From the NCBI GenBank assembly GCA_014360655.1, contig JACIXC010000003.1:186001-250000 (forward strand): a DNA stretch of 64,000 nt. The letters are read 5' to 3'. Shown in pieces: positions 9,705 to 20,600 of the stretch. Numbering within the stretch: the first letter of the stretch is position 1; each line of letters begins with the position of its first letter. Source of the stretch: Actinomycetota bacterium. GTDB taxonomy: Bacteria; Actinomycetota; Geothermincolia; Geothermincolales; RBG-13-55-18. The position numbers and the translations under genes were made by a program. A model generated the notes under the pieces. The model saw only the letters and a program-made list of their open reading frames with translations. It made no database searches and was not told the origin of the DNA.

Positions 9705-10154
9705 CTACTCTTCCGGCACCACCTTGAGGTGGACGATCGCTTCCACCTGGGGATGCAGTTTCAAACGGGCTTCGTGAAAGCCCAGGGTCTTGATGTGCTC
9801 GTCGAGATGGATCTTCTTGCGATCTATCTCCAGTCCCAGCTCCCTGTGGACCAGCTCGGCCACGTCGCGCGAGGTTATGGTGCCGAAGAGCTTCCCCCCC
9901 TCACCTGCCTTCGCGGCTACCTCGAAGGTGTGGCCCGAGATGGTCTGGGCGGCCTCCTCGGCTTTCTTCAACTCGCGGTCGGCGCGGGCCATCTTTTCCC
10001 TGGCCAGCTGCTCGGCCTCCCTGGCCTTCCCCTTGCTGTAGCGTACGGCAAGACCCCTGGGGATGAGGTAGTTGTTGGCGTACCCGTCCTTGACCTCGAT
10101 GATCTCGCCGCGGTTTCCCAGCCCTTCCACCTGCGCGGTAAGGATAACTTTCAA
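9705..10154 (-). CDS. rplI: 50S ribosomal protein L9
   Basis: Structural protein of the large subunit, 149 residues. The N-terminal rRNA-binding domain reads LKVILTAQVEGLGNRGEI followed by NNYLIPRGLA, then a long charged helix and the C-terminal domain HEARLKLHPQVEAIVHLKV. The start is TTG at 10154, with GAGGAG nearby; the longer upstream frame adds 29 residues not found in the family. It sits between rpsR and dnaB in the usual order. Confidence 0.97.
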   Translation of the reverse strand: MKVILTAQVEGLGNRGEIIEVKDGYANNYLIPRGLAVRYSKGKAREAEQLAREKMARADRELKKAEEAAQTISGHTFEVAAKAGEGGKLFGTITSRDVAELVHRELGLEIDRKKIHLDEHIKTLGFHEARLKLHPQVEAIVHLKVVPEE

Positions 10155-10388
10155 GGCGCACTCCTCGTTTTCCAAGACCTCCGTCGCGTCAAGTATAACA
10201 TCACTCCCGCGCGCGGAACCCGCCCGTCTCAGCTTTTTCACCCCGCGGGCCCTACCCGGCGCGATATCCCGCCGGAACCTACCCTTTCGCCCGGGCGCCC
10301 CTATCCGTGCGGCTTCACCCGGCTGGCCCTGCCTCGGTGGTCTCTTCCCCGGACGGACATCACCCGTCCGGCACCGCCCGCCGCTTCG

Positions 10389-10682
10389 CTACTTTATCTC
10401 TCCCTGGCGGGAGGTGTAGGGTATGAGGGCCATTTCCCGGGCGCTCTTGATGGCCAGTGCCAATCTCTTCTGGTGCCGGGCACAGTTACCGGTGACCCTG
10501 CGGGGACGTATCTTCCCCTTCTCGGAAAGGAATTTCTTGAGAAGGTTGGTATCCTTGTAATCGATGAAATCCATCTTTTCCGAGCAGAAGAAGCACACCT
10601 TCCTCCGCTGCTTGCGGGCGTAACCCTCGCGGGATTTCTTGTCCTGCTTGGCCGCGGCCTTCTTGCTCTGGTTTGAACTCAT
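10389..10682 (-). CDS. rpsR: 30S ribosomal protein S18 (zinc-motif form)
   Basis: A 97-residue S18 that sits on the small-subunit platform next to S6. The family core [18 protein letters not shown] and [20 protein letters not shown] is present. The CxxC plus the later CxxH suggest the zinc-binding (C+) type. ATG 10682 follows CAGGAGGAGGT. Downstream of ssb by 208 bp, an unusually long gap for this operon, in which I see no further gene. Confidence 0.97.
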   Translation of the reverse strand: MSSNQSKKAAAKQDKKSREGYARKQRRKVCFFCSEKMDFIDYKDTNLLKKFLSEKGKIRPRRVTGNCARHQKRLALAIKSAREMALIPYTSRQGEIK

Positions 10683-10890
10683 ACCTCCTCCTGTTGCTAT
10701 TCTACGTTCTCCCGTGCGTCGTGCAAGCCTTTCCCCGGCTTCCCCGCGGCGTCCCGCCCGGAAGCGCCCGGGTGCCTCGCCCCCGTGCGGCCGGCGCCGC
10801 CGGGAAGCCGTTTACGGACAGGCGCCGCGGGCCGTGAAGCCCGCGTCGCGTGCCCGTTTCCAGCGCGAGGGGTCGGGTAGGCCGGCGTCT

Positions 10891-11319
10891 TCAGTAGACT
10901 ACCTCGTCCTCCACCCGGGGCTCGAGGTCCGCCGAGAACTCGTCCTCCGTGAGGTCGACATCCGGCAGGCCGCCTGCCATATCCTCGACGCGGTCGCGGC
11001 GCCCGAGAAAGACGATGCGGTCCGCCACGATCTCGATGGTGGTCCTCTTCTGGCCGTCCGCCCCCTCCCAGCTCCTGCTCTGGAGCCTTCCGGTCACGGC
11101 GACCTGGCGCCCCTTGCTCAGGTACTCCGCGCACTTCTCGGCCTGGTTGCGCCATACGATGACGTTGAAGTAATCGGTCTCCACTTCCCCCTGCTGGTTG
11201 GTGAAGTTGCGGTTCACCGCCAGGCGCAGGGTGCACACCGGGACGCCGCTCGGCGTGTACCTGAGTTCCGGATCCCGGGTGAGGTTGCCTATCAACACCA
11301 CGCTGTTCAGACCGGCCAT
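10891..11319 (-). CDS. ssb: single-stranded DNA-binding protein
   Basis: A 142-residue SSB with the OB fold: MAGLNSVVLIGNLTRDPELR, TDYFNVIVWRNQAEKCAEYL, KGRQVAVTGRLQSRSW. It coats single-stranded DNA during replication and repair. The acidic C-terminal tail ends VEDEVVY instead of the canonical DDDIPF-type tip that recruits partner proteins, so partner binding may differ. ATG 11319 follows GGGAGGATGTC. Second gene of the rpsF operon. Confidence 0.95.
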   Translation of the reverse strand: MAGLNSVVLIGNLTRDPELRYTPSGVPVCTLRLAVNRNFTNQQGEVETDYFNVIVWRNQAEKCAEYLSKGRQVAVTGRLQSRSWEGADGQKRTTIEIVADRIVFLGRRDRVEDMAGGLPDVDLTEDEFSADLEPRVEDEVVY

Positions 11320-11401
11320 GACATCCTCCCTTGTCGCTCTTTCCGACTGACAGCTTCATTGTAGGACGCGGCAGTGACAGCCAGTCGGCCGGGGAGCGGG
11401 G

Positions 11402-11695
11402 CTAACCGCGATGGTCCACGCGGAATATCTTGTGGCGGAGGAACTCGTCGGTGATGGAAAGGATGCGCCCCAGTTCCTGCACCAGCTCCTCGCCGCCCTT
11501 GAAGGTGAGGACGACGTAGTGGCCTTCGCTCTCGTGCTTGATGGGATAGGCGAGTTTCCTTTTCCCCCAGACGTCGAGGCCGGTCACCTCCCCGCCATCG
11601 CGGGCGATGAGGCCGGTGACCCTTTCCTGCAGCGCCTCGTATTGCTCGGGCTCCAGGTTGGGCCGGACGATGTACATGAGCTCGTACTCGCGCAT
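11402..11695 (-). CDS. rpsF: 30S ribosomal protein S6
   Basis: About 97 residues: MREYELMYIVRPNLEPEQ and WGKRKLAYPIKHESEGHYVV are family signatures. GTG ATG ATG occur in a row after AGGAGG; the second ATG (11695) has the best spacing. First gene of the operon, 82 bp upstream of ssb. Confidence 0.96.
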   Translation of the reverse strand: MREYELMYIVRPNLEPEQYEALQERVTGLIARDGGEVTGLDVWGKRKLAYPIKHESEGHYVVLTFKGGEELVQELGRILSITDEFLRHKIFRVDHRG

Positions 11696-11766
11696 CATCA
11701 CCTCCTGTGGTCTTTGCGGCCCCCGGACCGCCCGGGAGCAGGAGCGTTTCTCGCGCGCAAGTGGTA

Positions 11767-11775
11767 ATTATAGCA
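11767..11775 (-). promoter_or_regulatory. extended -10 promoter for the rpsF operon
   Basis: On the minus strand TGC-TATAAT (an extended -10) lies about 70 nt upstream of rpsF. No good -35 hexamer is visible, as expected for extended -10 promoters. Confidence 0.5.
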
Positions 11776-11814
11776 CCGCCTCCGCCACGAGGCGAGGGGC
11801 ATGCGGTACCGTAT

Positions 11815-11950
11815 CACCCGGGTCGGACATGCGGGGGATCGCCCCTTTCCTCCTGCCGGGTTGGCTTGTTTTGCCGGGAGGGCCGGGTGACCTCCCGGCC
11901 TCTTTCAAGCCGGAAAGCGCCTGCCGGGACGATGCGACATCCCGGCGCGC
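11815..11950 (+). repeat. dispersed intergenic repeat, copy A
   Basis: This stretch aligns with the complement of about 21000-21170: shared blocks include a GGGTCGGACATGCG-like start, a CCCTTTCCT block, and the core CCGGAAAGCGCCTGCCGGGA followed by CGATGCGACATCC. It lies between the rpsF promoter and comFB and contains no gene. Confidence 0.55.
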
Positions 11951-12058
11951 TTGCGCGGATCGTTCAAAGAATAGGTGGGGCGTGGGTGGGGCGTGCGGGC
12001 GGGACCCCGCGGTTGTGTGGTATGTTAGTGACGATGATACGAGCGAGGAGGTGCTGCC

Positions 12059-12334
12059 GTGCTCCTGAGGAATTACATGGAGGAGGTCGTGGATTCCACG
12101 ATCGAGGAGATACTGGCACGGCGCGACGATGTCTGCAAGTGCGAACGCTGCAAGCTCGACATCAAGGCGCTGGCCCTGAATCACCTGCCGGCGAAGTACG
12201 TGGTGACGGACAAGGGCTACGTTTACACCAAGATAAACGAGCTGGAAACGCAGTTCAAGGCGGACGTCACCGTGGCCGTCACCAATGCCCTGAAGGTGAT
12301 CCGCGCCAATCCCCGCCACGGGAACAAGGGCTGA
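12059..12334 (+). CDS. late competence development ComFB-family protein
   Basis: A 91-residue ComFB-like protein. The cysteine-containing core CKCERCKLDIKALALNHLP and AKYVVTDKGYVYTKIN are typical of the family; the cysteines may bind zinc. In Bacillus ComFB is encoded in the late-competence comF operon, and in cyanobacteria relatives bind c-di-nucleotides; neither role can be read here. GTG 12059 follows GAGGAGGT with good spacing. No competence genes are adjacent. Confidence 0.85.
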   Translation: MLLRNYMEEVVDSTIEEILARRDDVCKCERCKLDIKALALNHLPAKYVVTDKGYVYTKINELETQFKADVTVAVTNALKVIRANPRHGNKG

Positions 12335-12475
12335 TACGGGCAAGAGAGCCGCGGAGAGGCTTTCACCGTCCCTTTACCTGCGAGCATCACGCGGTCACGC
12401 GGATAGAGGGTAGCGCGATGTCGGCGTCCCTGCGTGGAGCGGCGTTTGAGCGACGGGCAGCACGGAGGCCCTGAG

Positions 12476-13168
12476 ATGAGGCTCGCCCTTTCCCACCCGA
12501 TGGATGTCGGCACCTCGGAGGCCAGGAGCTTGCAGCAGAGGCTGCGGGAGAAAGTGATAAGCGACCGGCCTCTGGACCTCGCTCGAGTGGAAAAGGTGGC
12601 GGGGACGGACATCTCCTACCTGCGCGAGAAAAGGCTGGCGCTGGGCGCGGTGGTGCTCATGAGCTATCCCCGCCTGGAGGTGCTGGAGACGGCCACGTCG
12701 CGCGTGGAAGTGCTCTTTCCCTACGTGCCAGGCCTTCTCTCCTTCCGCGAGCTCCCCGCGCTCCTGCCGGCCCTGGAGAAGCTGGAGAGCGTCCCGGACC
12801 TCATCCTCGTGGACGGCCAGGGGATAGCGCATCCGCGCGGGTTCGGGCTGGCTTCCCACCTGGGGGTCCTGGCCGGGGTCCCCACCATCGGCTGCGCCAA
12901 GTCGCGGCTGCTGGGGGAGGCCGGGGAGCCGGGGCGGGATGTGGGCGACTGGGTGCCCCTGCTGCACGAGGGGAGGACGGTGGGCGCGGTGCTGAGGACC
13001 CGCGCCGGCGTGAAACCGCTCTACGTTTCGGTTGGACACATGGTAGATCTTGCCAGCGCGGTGGAGGCGGTCCTCGCCTGCCTGCGCGGCTTCCGTCTCC
13101 CGGAGCCCCAGCGCAGGGCGCACCTCCTGACGGAGGAGTTGAAGCGCGGGGAAAAGGCGCGGAAATAG
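12476..13168 (+). CDS. nfi: endonuclease V (deoxyinosine 3'-endonuclease)
   Basis: About 230 residues. It nicks DNA at the second phosphodiester bond 3' to deoxyinosine in repair of adenine deamination. Motifs in order: KVAGTDISYLREKRLALG with the first catalytic Asp, FRELPALLPALEKL, DLILVDGQGIAHPRGFGLAS with the second Asp and conserved HPR, and GCAKSRLLGE. ATG 12476 is preceded by GGAGGCCCTGAG. The gene stands alone, 140 bp after comFB. Confidence 0.93.
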   Translation: MRLALSHPMDVGTSEARSLQQRLREKVISDRPLDLARVEKVAGTDISYLREKRLALGAVVLMSYPRLEVLETATSRVEVLFPYVPGLLSFRELPALLPALEKLESVPDLILVDGQGIAHPRGFGLASHLGVLAGVPTIGCAKSRLLGEAGEPGRDVGDWVPLLHEGRTVGAVLRTRAGVKPLYVSVGHMVDLASAVEAVLACLRGFRLPEPQRRAHLLTEELKRGEKARK

Positions 13169-13216
13169 CGCGGCGCGGCGGCGCCACGGGCTGCACGCCG
13201 TTCGCCGTACATGCGC

Positions 13217-13852
13217 TCAGTGCCGCGGACGCTTGACCACCCTGGCGGGCACGCCGCAGGCAAGGCAGCCAGGGGGGACCGAATCGAGCACCAGGGAGTG
13301 AGCGCCTATCACCGCCCCCGCGCCTATCTCCACGTTCCCCAGCACCGTCACGCCCGTGTAGAGGATGGCCCCGTCACCTACGCGGGGATATCCCTCCTCC
13401 CCGGGGTTGAAGGGAGAGCCGCCCCTGCCTCCCAGGGTCACGTTATGCAGGATCCACACGTCGCGGCCGATCTTCACTCCCCGGCCGATGGTCACCCCCG
13501 CCGTGTGCCAGATGTGGCACCCCGGGCCTATCTCCGCTCCCGGGTCTATCTCCGCCCCGGTGAGGAAGAAGTTGACGCGCGCCAGGAACTCCGGAAGCAG
13601 CCTCATGCCGCGCAGGTGGAGCCAGCGGTAGAAACGGTAGAGGAGGAGGGCCTGCACGCCCGGTTTCACCAGGAGGATACGCAGGGCCTCGCGCGGGCCG
13701 GCGGGGCCTCGCAGGGTCCCCTGCTCGCTGAAGAGGGTTTCGATGTCGCCGGCCAGCTCGCCACGCGGCAACCTCGCGATCGCCGCGGCGAGGAGCCGTC
13801 GCGAGACGTCCCGCATGCTTCCGGCGGTGCCTTCCGATCTGTCGCCGCCCAA
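13217..13852 (-). CDS. serine O-acetyltransferase-like hexapeptide-repeat acetyltransferase
   Basis: About 211 residues. An N-terminal helical part (KPGVQALLLYRFYRWLHLRG) precedes a left-handed beta-helix of hexapeptide repeats (TGAEIDPGAEIGPGCHIWHT, then VTIGRGVKIGRDVWI, VLGNVEIGAGAVIGA). The layout is that of CysE, which acetylates serine for cysteine synthesis, but the usual DHGxGVVIGETA segment is replaced by WHTAGVTIGRGV, so another acceptor is possible. TTG 13852 follows AGGAGGTGGGGA, which decides the start over weaker upstream codons. No cysK lies next to it. Confidence 0.7.
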   Translation of the reverse strand: MGGDRSEGTAGSMRDVSRRLLAAAIARLPRGELAGDIETLFSEQGTLRGPAGPREALRILLVKPGVQALLLYRFYRWLHLRGMRLLPEFLARVNFFLTGAEIDPGAEIGPGCHIWHTAGVTIGRGVKIGRDVWILHNVTLGGRGGSPFNPGEEGYPRVGDGAILYTGVTVLGNVEIGAGAVIGAHSLVLDSVPPGCLACGVPARVVKRPRH

Positions 13853-14289
13853 TCCCCACCTCCTGGCGAGACGTTCCTTCAGCCAGGCGCCAGCCTGCCG
13901 CGGCGGAACGCCCACTCGGGACGGAATCCGCCCTTGCTGGCCCGCAGCGGCCGGCCCCACGGTACGGGAAGCCGCAGCGCGGCCACGGCATGATCGCGAC
14001 CACTGGCGACCACTAAGAGTTTACCACCCGTCGCTGTCCCGGGGCATGCAAAGAGGAAGAAACATGGGAATTCCTCCCGTTAGGAACCTGTCCCTCGGCC
14101 CCATCATCGTCCTCCCGGCGGTGCTGGGCGATGGATGCGGCGATGGTTGCGGCGCCGCAAGAGGCGACGTGGCCAACGGGTGGCGAGAAAGGCGACATCG
14201 AGAGGCGTCACGGCAAAGAGGAGATGCGACAGGAAAGGCGATGTGCGGGGGAGTGATCGCCGGCCGGCCTGCGCTGCCTGCTGCCTGCC

Positions 14290-14318
14290 TTGACAAGCGG
14301 GGATGGAGGTTCGATAAT
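14290..14318 (+). promoter_or_regulatory. sigma-70-type promoter of the trp leader
   Basis: TTGACA at 14290-14295, a 17-nt spacer, and GATAAT at 14313-14318: an almost perfect consensus. Transcription would begin near 14325, about 27 nt before the leader-peptide ATG. Confidence 0.85.
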
Positions 14319-14351
14319 CTTTCCATCGTTTCATGCAAGGGAGCAGCGGAG

Positions 14352-14444
14352 ATGCCTGGAAAAGATTCCTACGAGGCGAGGGGAGGATGCTCCTGGTGGT
14401 GGCGGAGCCGCCGTGGCGGTGCCCGTCCACCCTGCGTCTGGTGA
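14352..14444 (+). CDS. trpL: Trp-rich leader peptide (trpL-like) of the trpB attenuator
   Basis: A 30-codon ORF begins at ATG 14352 with AAGGGAG upstream. Codons 15-17 are three consecutive TGG (14394-14402) and the last codon is a fourth Trp. It lies between a consensus promoter and a terminator-type hairpin, upstream of trpB. This is the architecture of a ribosome-mediated tryptophan attenuator: a ribosome stalled on the Trp codons when charged tRNA-Trp is scarce changes the folding of the following RNA. Confidence 0.85.
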   Translation: MPGKDSYEARGGCSWWWRSRRGGARPPCVW

Positions 14445-14494
14445 TCCGCTGACAGGCACCGAGAGCCACGGAGAGGCAGACTCCGTGGCTTTTT
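14407..14494 (+). promoter_or_regulatory. tryptophan transcription attenuator (antiterminator/terminator)
   Basis: Terminator: AGCCACGGAG (14464-14473) pairs perfectly with CTCCGTGGCT (14481-14490), followed by TTTTATATAT. Antiterminator: CCGTGGCGGTGCC (14411-14423) pairs with GGCACC and GCCACGG inside 14455-14471, with only a GAGA bulge, consuming the 5' arm of the terminator. The 14407-14420 segment can instead fold locally (GCCGC/GCGGT). The two structures exclude each other, as needed for attenuation controlled by the leader peptide. Confidence 0.85.
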
Positions 14495-14623
14495 ATATAT
14501 GGCGCGCATGGCAAGAGGCAGGGCGGGAAGGGACGGCATATGACGGCTCGCAAAGGAAAACCAGTAGACGGGAACGGCGAAGGCCAAGAGTAGGAGCCAG
14601 AAGGAGGATTAAGAGGAGGAGAG

Positions 14624-15931
<1,308 letters not shown>

Positions 15932-16035
15932 GACGGGGGAAGCCGCGGGGGTGCGGGAGCCGTCCCGGTCGCCGGGAGCGACCGCCCCGGCGGCGTCCTG
16001 GCCGAGGCGGCAGGATCCGGAACGAGGCCGCCCGG

Positions 16036-16075
16036 GGAGGGGAGCCGGAGGTAAGCCCGGGCTCCCCTCCTCTTT
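16036..16075 (+). terminator. intrinsic terminator after trpB
   Basis: GGAGGGGAGCC (16036-16046) pairs with GGCTCCCCTCC (16060-16070), followed by TCTTT. It lies about 105 nt after the trpB stop codon. Confidence 0.7.
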
Positions 16076-16322
16076 GCCCTGCTCTCCCGGCGGCGTTTGG
16101 AAGCCGGGTCCTGCGGGGCGCGCATCCTCGTCCTGCGCGCGGCGACATCGAACGGCGCCGTAAAAAGATGCGATCATTGACGGCGGTAAGCGCATCATGT
16201 CGAGGCCCTTCCCGGGTTCCGTCGCATTCGATATGCCGTGTTGGCGATGAAGCTGCGCCTCGTGCGCGGATCCCGTTGCCGGGCCGGGGCCTTCCCCGGC
16301 GCCTTCCGCCCGCCCGCGCCGC

Positions 16323-16351
16323 TTGGGGCGTCCACGGCGGAAGATTATAAT
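16323..16351 (+). promoter_or_regulatory. promoter for a probably leaderless lipoprotein mRNA
   Basis: TTGGGG (16323-16328), 17-nt spacer, TATAAT (16346-16351). The expected start of transcription coincides within a base or so with the ATG at 16359, so the mRNA would have no 5' leader. Confidence 0.6.
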
Positions 16352-16358
16352 GGGTTAC

Positions 16359-16865
16359 ATGGATCACGGGAAAAGAAGCGGGGTCCTCCCCCTCGTGCTC
16401 GCCCTAGCGGCATGCGCCGCGCTTGTCGTCTCCGGCTGCGGCAAGGAGGCCGCGGGGGGAACGGAAGAGCAACTGGTAGATTATACCATCAAGGACATAC
16501 TCGTGCCCCGGGAAGGGGAGAGAGAATTCGTCGTCGCCTGGCTGCGCAGGTCCACGGGGGCCGGCGACGTTTCCTTCGACGCCCTGGCCCAGCGTTTCTG
16601 GAAGTGGGAGGGGGGACAGCTCACGGAGATAGGCAGGGAAGAATACGATTCCCTCACCGGGACCCAGGAAAAAGGGGGAAAGGGCACCTGGCTCTACGCG
16701 CAGCACTCGGTGACCGTCCTCTCGCTGGACGAGGGGAAGGGCGAGGCTGTGGTGGAGGTGGGATCGATGTACGGGCCGCTCGCCGGAAAGGGAGTCCGCT
16801 ACCTATTGAGGCGGGAAGGCGGTTCCTGGAAGAAGGTATCCGAGGAGACGGTGTGGATAAGCTGA
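16359..16865 (+). CDS. small lipoprotein of unknown function
   Basis: About 168 residues. A lipoprotein signal peptide (MDHGKRSGVLPLVLALAACA, then LVVSGC lipobox) indicates export and lipid anchoring. The mature part is a compact alpha/beta domain with no recognised family (WLRRSTGAGDVSFDALAQRF, YLLRREGGSWKKVSEETVW). I chose ATG 16359 because the TATAAT box lies 7 nt before it; an ATG at 16350 would overlap the -10 box. It is followed 95 bp later by another lipoprotein of similar design, and the two may share function. Confidence 0.7.
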   Translation: MDHGKRSGVLPLVLALAACAALVVSGCGKEAAGGTEEQLVDYTIKDILVPREGEREFVVAWLRRSTGAGDVSFDALAQRFWKWEGGQLTEIGREEYDSLTGTQEKGGKGTWLYAQHSVTVLSLDEGKGEAVVEVGSMYGPLAGKGVRYLLRREGGSWKKVSEETVWIS

Positions 16866-16960
16866 GGTGCGGGCGGGAACGCGGGTAAGGTCACGGCGGG
16901 GGGCCGGCCGTGAGGGACTGCGACGCACACCATGCGGGGTTTGCGAGGAGGTGGACGGGG

Positions 16961-17524
16961 ATGCTCCAGGCACGGGGCGGGAGGAGTGGAAGAGGTCGCG
17001 GGAAAGCGGAACCCGCCCGGGAGCCCTGGACAGCAAGCCGTGCGTGGAGGAATCCGCGCCGGGGAGCCGGTATCCCTTGCCCGCTCGTGGCCGCCGTGGC
17101 GGTGCTCCTGGCGCTGCTCGTGGGGTCGGTGATGTGCGGGTGCGGAGGCGATTCCCGGGCGCTCAGCGAGGAAGAACAGGTGGCGGAGCGGGCCCTGCGG
17201 AGCGCCTTCGCTGGCGAGGGCGGGGCTTTCCTGCGCCTGGTGGACCCCTCCTTCGTGCAGGAGGCGAGGGCGGAGATGCCGGACGCCGACGACGAGACCC
17301 TGGGCGCGATACTGCTGTCGGGCTTCCTCCGGGACATCCCTTATAGCGGGGTGTCGCGCCCCGTGTACCAGGTGGACCGGGAGGGGGAGAAGGCGGTGGT
17401 CCACGTCTGGGGTTCGTTCCTGGACGGGGAGGGGCGCGAGGTGGAGGTCGCGGAGGGGGAGGCGCTGCGCGTGCCCCTGCTGCGCGAGGGGGGGCGCTGG
17501 TACCTCGACCTGCTGGACATCTGA
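16961..17524 (+). CDS. small lipoprotein of unknown function
   Basis: About 187 residues from ATG 16961 (GAGGTGGACGGGG upstream). A long, arginine-rich n-region precedes the hydrophobic stretch PLVAAVAVLLALLVGSVMC and a cysteine at GSVMCGC that fits a lipobox. The mature domain contains VQEARAEMPDADDETLGAIL and ends VPLLREGGRWYLDLLDI, reminiscent of small NTF2/DUF4878-like stress lipoproteins; this is only a resemblance. The start is uncertain: a GTG 17 codons upstream is also open. Confidence 0.6.
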   Translation: MLQARGGRSGRGRGKAEPAREPWTASRAWRNPRRGAGIPCPLVAAVAVLLALLVGSVMCGCGGDSRALSEEEQVAERALRSAFAGEGGAFLRLVDPSFVQEARAEMPDADDETLGAILLSGFLRDIPYSGVSRPVYQVDREGEKAVVHVWGSFLDGEGREVEVAEGEALRVPLLREGGRWYLDLLDI

Positions 17525-17626
17525 CGCCGTCTTACGCGCTCCGGCGAAGGACGCGAAGGCGGCATGCGCACACGAGGCGCCGTGCGCGTAGCCTGCCGGC
17601 CCCGCGTTCTCCCCGCGCCACGCGTT

Positions 17627-20600
17627 TCATGCGTTTTCGGCGAAGAACTCCCTGACCGCCTCGCGCAGCTCGCGCGCCGTCACCACCTCCACGCGCATGC
17701 CCGGGGGCAGAGCCGCGCGGAAGTTGCGGGAATAACCCCGCGTCAGGAAGCGCGGGTCCAGCAGCACCACGACGCCGCTGTCGGTGGAGCGGCGGATGAG
17801 CCTCCCGATACCCTGCCGGAAGAGGGTGACCGCGAGGGGCAGGTAATAGGCGTTCCAGCCGTCGCCGCAGGCGCGCTCGTAGTGATCCACGCGTCCCGCC
17901 GTGACGGGGTCCTGCGGGTGACGGAAAGGGAGCTTCGCCATGATCACCGCGGAAAGCGATTCACCCGGCACATCCACCCCCTCCCAGAAGGCCTCCGTGG
18001 CCAGCAGCACGGAATCCCTGTCCTCGCGGAACCTTTCCAGTAGGAGCGCATTGGGGACGTCCCTGCGCTGGCACAGGCAGCTTATGCCCATCTTCTCCAG
18101 GCGGGGCCGCAGCAGGGAGTGCAGGCGGCGTACCTGGCGGTGGGAGGTGAGGAGCACCAGGGCCCTGCCTCCCGTGGCCGCGAGGACCTCCTCGATCGCG
18201 GCGCACAGTTCTTCGTGGGGAACCTCGCGGAAGCGCCCCGGGGAGGCACGTCCGGCAGCCGGGTCGGGCATGTCGGGGACGGCGAAGAGCCGCGACTGGC
18301 GGGCATAGTCGAAGGGGGAATCGAGGGAGAGCAGGCGCAACTCGCGCCCCCGCTCCTCGACCTGGTCCAGGCCCGTGCGGCGCAGGAAGAAGGCGAAGCC
18401 GTCCCTTTCCCCGGGCACGCGCAGGGAGGCCGAGGTCAGCACCGCGGCGGAGAGGTTGTCGGTGAAAAACGATGCCAGCTCCCCGCCGACGTTCACGGGA
18501 GCGCATTTCAGGTAAAGGGCGGGAGGCGCCCCCCCGCGGACTTGCGACGCCGCGGTCTCCAACCAGCGGATGTGCAGCGAAAAGTCGGGGTCCTGCGGGT
18601 CCTGGAAGAAGACGAGAAGGGCCGACGCCTCGCGCTCCAGCTTCCTTGCCAGGGCCTCCGCCCGGTGGACCACGTGCGTGACCTCGTCCTGCCCGTCATC
18701 ACGGCAGCGGGGAGGGACCTTCCCAGCGGTCTCCGCCAGGCGGTCGGCGATGCGTTGCAACCGTGCCGCGAGCGCCCTGCCCCTCTCGCACAGGGACTCC
18801 CAGTCGGGATGGGCGAACTCGCTCGCGGTGAGGCGTCGGCGCTGCGGCTCGCCGCCCTCCCGTGGCGGGTCGCCCGCGTCGGGGAGGAGGGGTAGGAGGT
18901 CGCGCGTGGCGAATTCCATGAACTGGCATGAGAGCTCCCGCGCCTCGCCGCCGGGCTCCTCCAGTTCGCGGAGGAGGGGCTCATGCGGGGAAAGTTCGTT
19001 CCATGCCGCGTGGAAGCGGCCTGCCGGAGATACCTCTTCCAGGTTGTGCAGGCACGAGGAAAGGGAGAAGGAGGCCCCGAAGGCGTCGGTGGCCACGTCC
19101 TCGAGGTGGTGCGCCTCGTCGATGACCAGGTGGCGGTGAGGGGGGACCGCGGGTGTGGAGGACGCCGGCTCGCCGGCTGCGGCCTGCGAGAGAAGAAGGG
19201 CGTGGTTGACCACCACCACGTCGCTGCGGGCGGCCAGGTGCCGCGCCCTCTCCACCCTGCATCTCTCGCGCAGGGGACAGCGCGCGCGGGGGCACTCGTC
19301 GGGATCGGAGGAAATCTCTTCCAGGAAGCCGGCGAGGCAAAGGCGGAGGCTCATGGATATCTCCTCCAGGTCCCCGCTCGGGGACCTCACCATCCAGGAG
19401 ACGAGGAATGCGTACCCCTCGGCGGGAGCCAGCCCCGCGAGGGGGAGCACGGGCTGCCCGCGGGAGAGCGTATCGCACCATGAGGACCACTTGCGCAGGC
19501 AGATGTAGTTGCTCCTTCCCTTGAGGAGGGAGAAGTCGAGGGAACCCATGGCGCGGGCGAGCAGGGGCAGGTCGCGGTGGAAGAGCTGCTCCTGGAGGTT
19601 GCGGGTATAGGTGGAGACCACGAGGGGGACGCCTGCGGCACGGGCATAGAGCGCGCCGGGCACCAGGTACGCAAGGGACTTCCCCACCCCCGTGCCCGCC
19701 TCCACGGCGAGGAAGGCGGAGTCGTTGAGGGCCTCGGCCACGGCCCTGGCCATGGCCACCTGCTGGGGGCGGGTCTCGTGGAACGGGTAGTGCCGGGAAA
19801 GGGCGCCTCCGGGGGCGAGGAAGCGCTCGACGTCCTCGGGGGAGACGTGCGTCCCCCCCGTTGCGCGCTCGCCCGGGGGGACGGGGTGCGCGGCGGTGTC
19901 GGCGTCGCCCGCCGCCGTGGCGGCGCGCGGCGCGCCGGGGAGGCCAGGGGCGTCTCCCGGGCCGCTCGTGGCGGGGAGGAGTTCGACCAGGTCGGGAAAG
20001 CGGGGCGGGGCGTCCCGTTCCGCCCGGGTGCGCCCCCCGGCACGTTTCCCCGCACCTTCCCCGGCAAGGAAAAAGTACCAGGGATTGCCGGCCACCCGCA
20101 GGGAGGCGAGGACGGCGGCCCGCAGCCTCGGGTGTCCCTCCATCCAGGCCTCGCGGCAGGCGGCGAGCAGACGGTGGATTAGAAGCGCCTCCTCCAGGGC
20201 CCTCCAGGGAAGTCTCTCCTGCAGGAGGGAGGAGACCACCGCGTCGAGGGAATGGTCACGCAGGTAGGGGAGGGCGAGCCAGGCGAGCTGCCGCGCGTCC
20301 GCCAGGCCGGCCGCGGCGGCCGCGGGCGCGCCGTCGGCCGGAAAAGACGCCTCCAAGTTCTCTCTCCCGTAGACGACGACGGGGAGGCCCTCGATGTGTC
20401 CGCGTACGCGCATCGCCGCCTCCTGCGGGGAGATGCCGCGGCGGTGTTCTTCCTCGCTCCTGCCGCTGCGCTCGCGCAGCGAGACGGGGACCGGGACGCC
20501 GGGGTCGATGAGCCAGGAGTCGCGCCACGCCTCGCGGCCGCCGCGCACGCGCAGCACCGCCGCCTCCACGGGGAGGGCGCTTCCTTCCTCCGGACCGTCC

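Noticed and set aside
10683-10890. Extra small gene between ssb and rpsR
   Set aside because: The open frames there are extensions of a shadow frame and lack ribosome sites.
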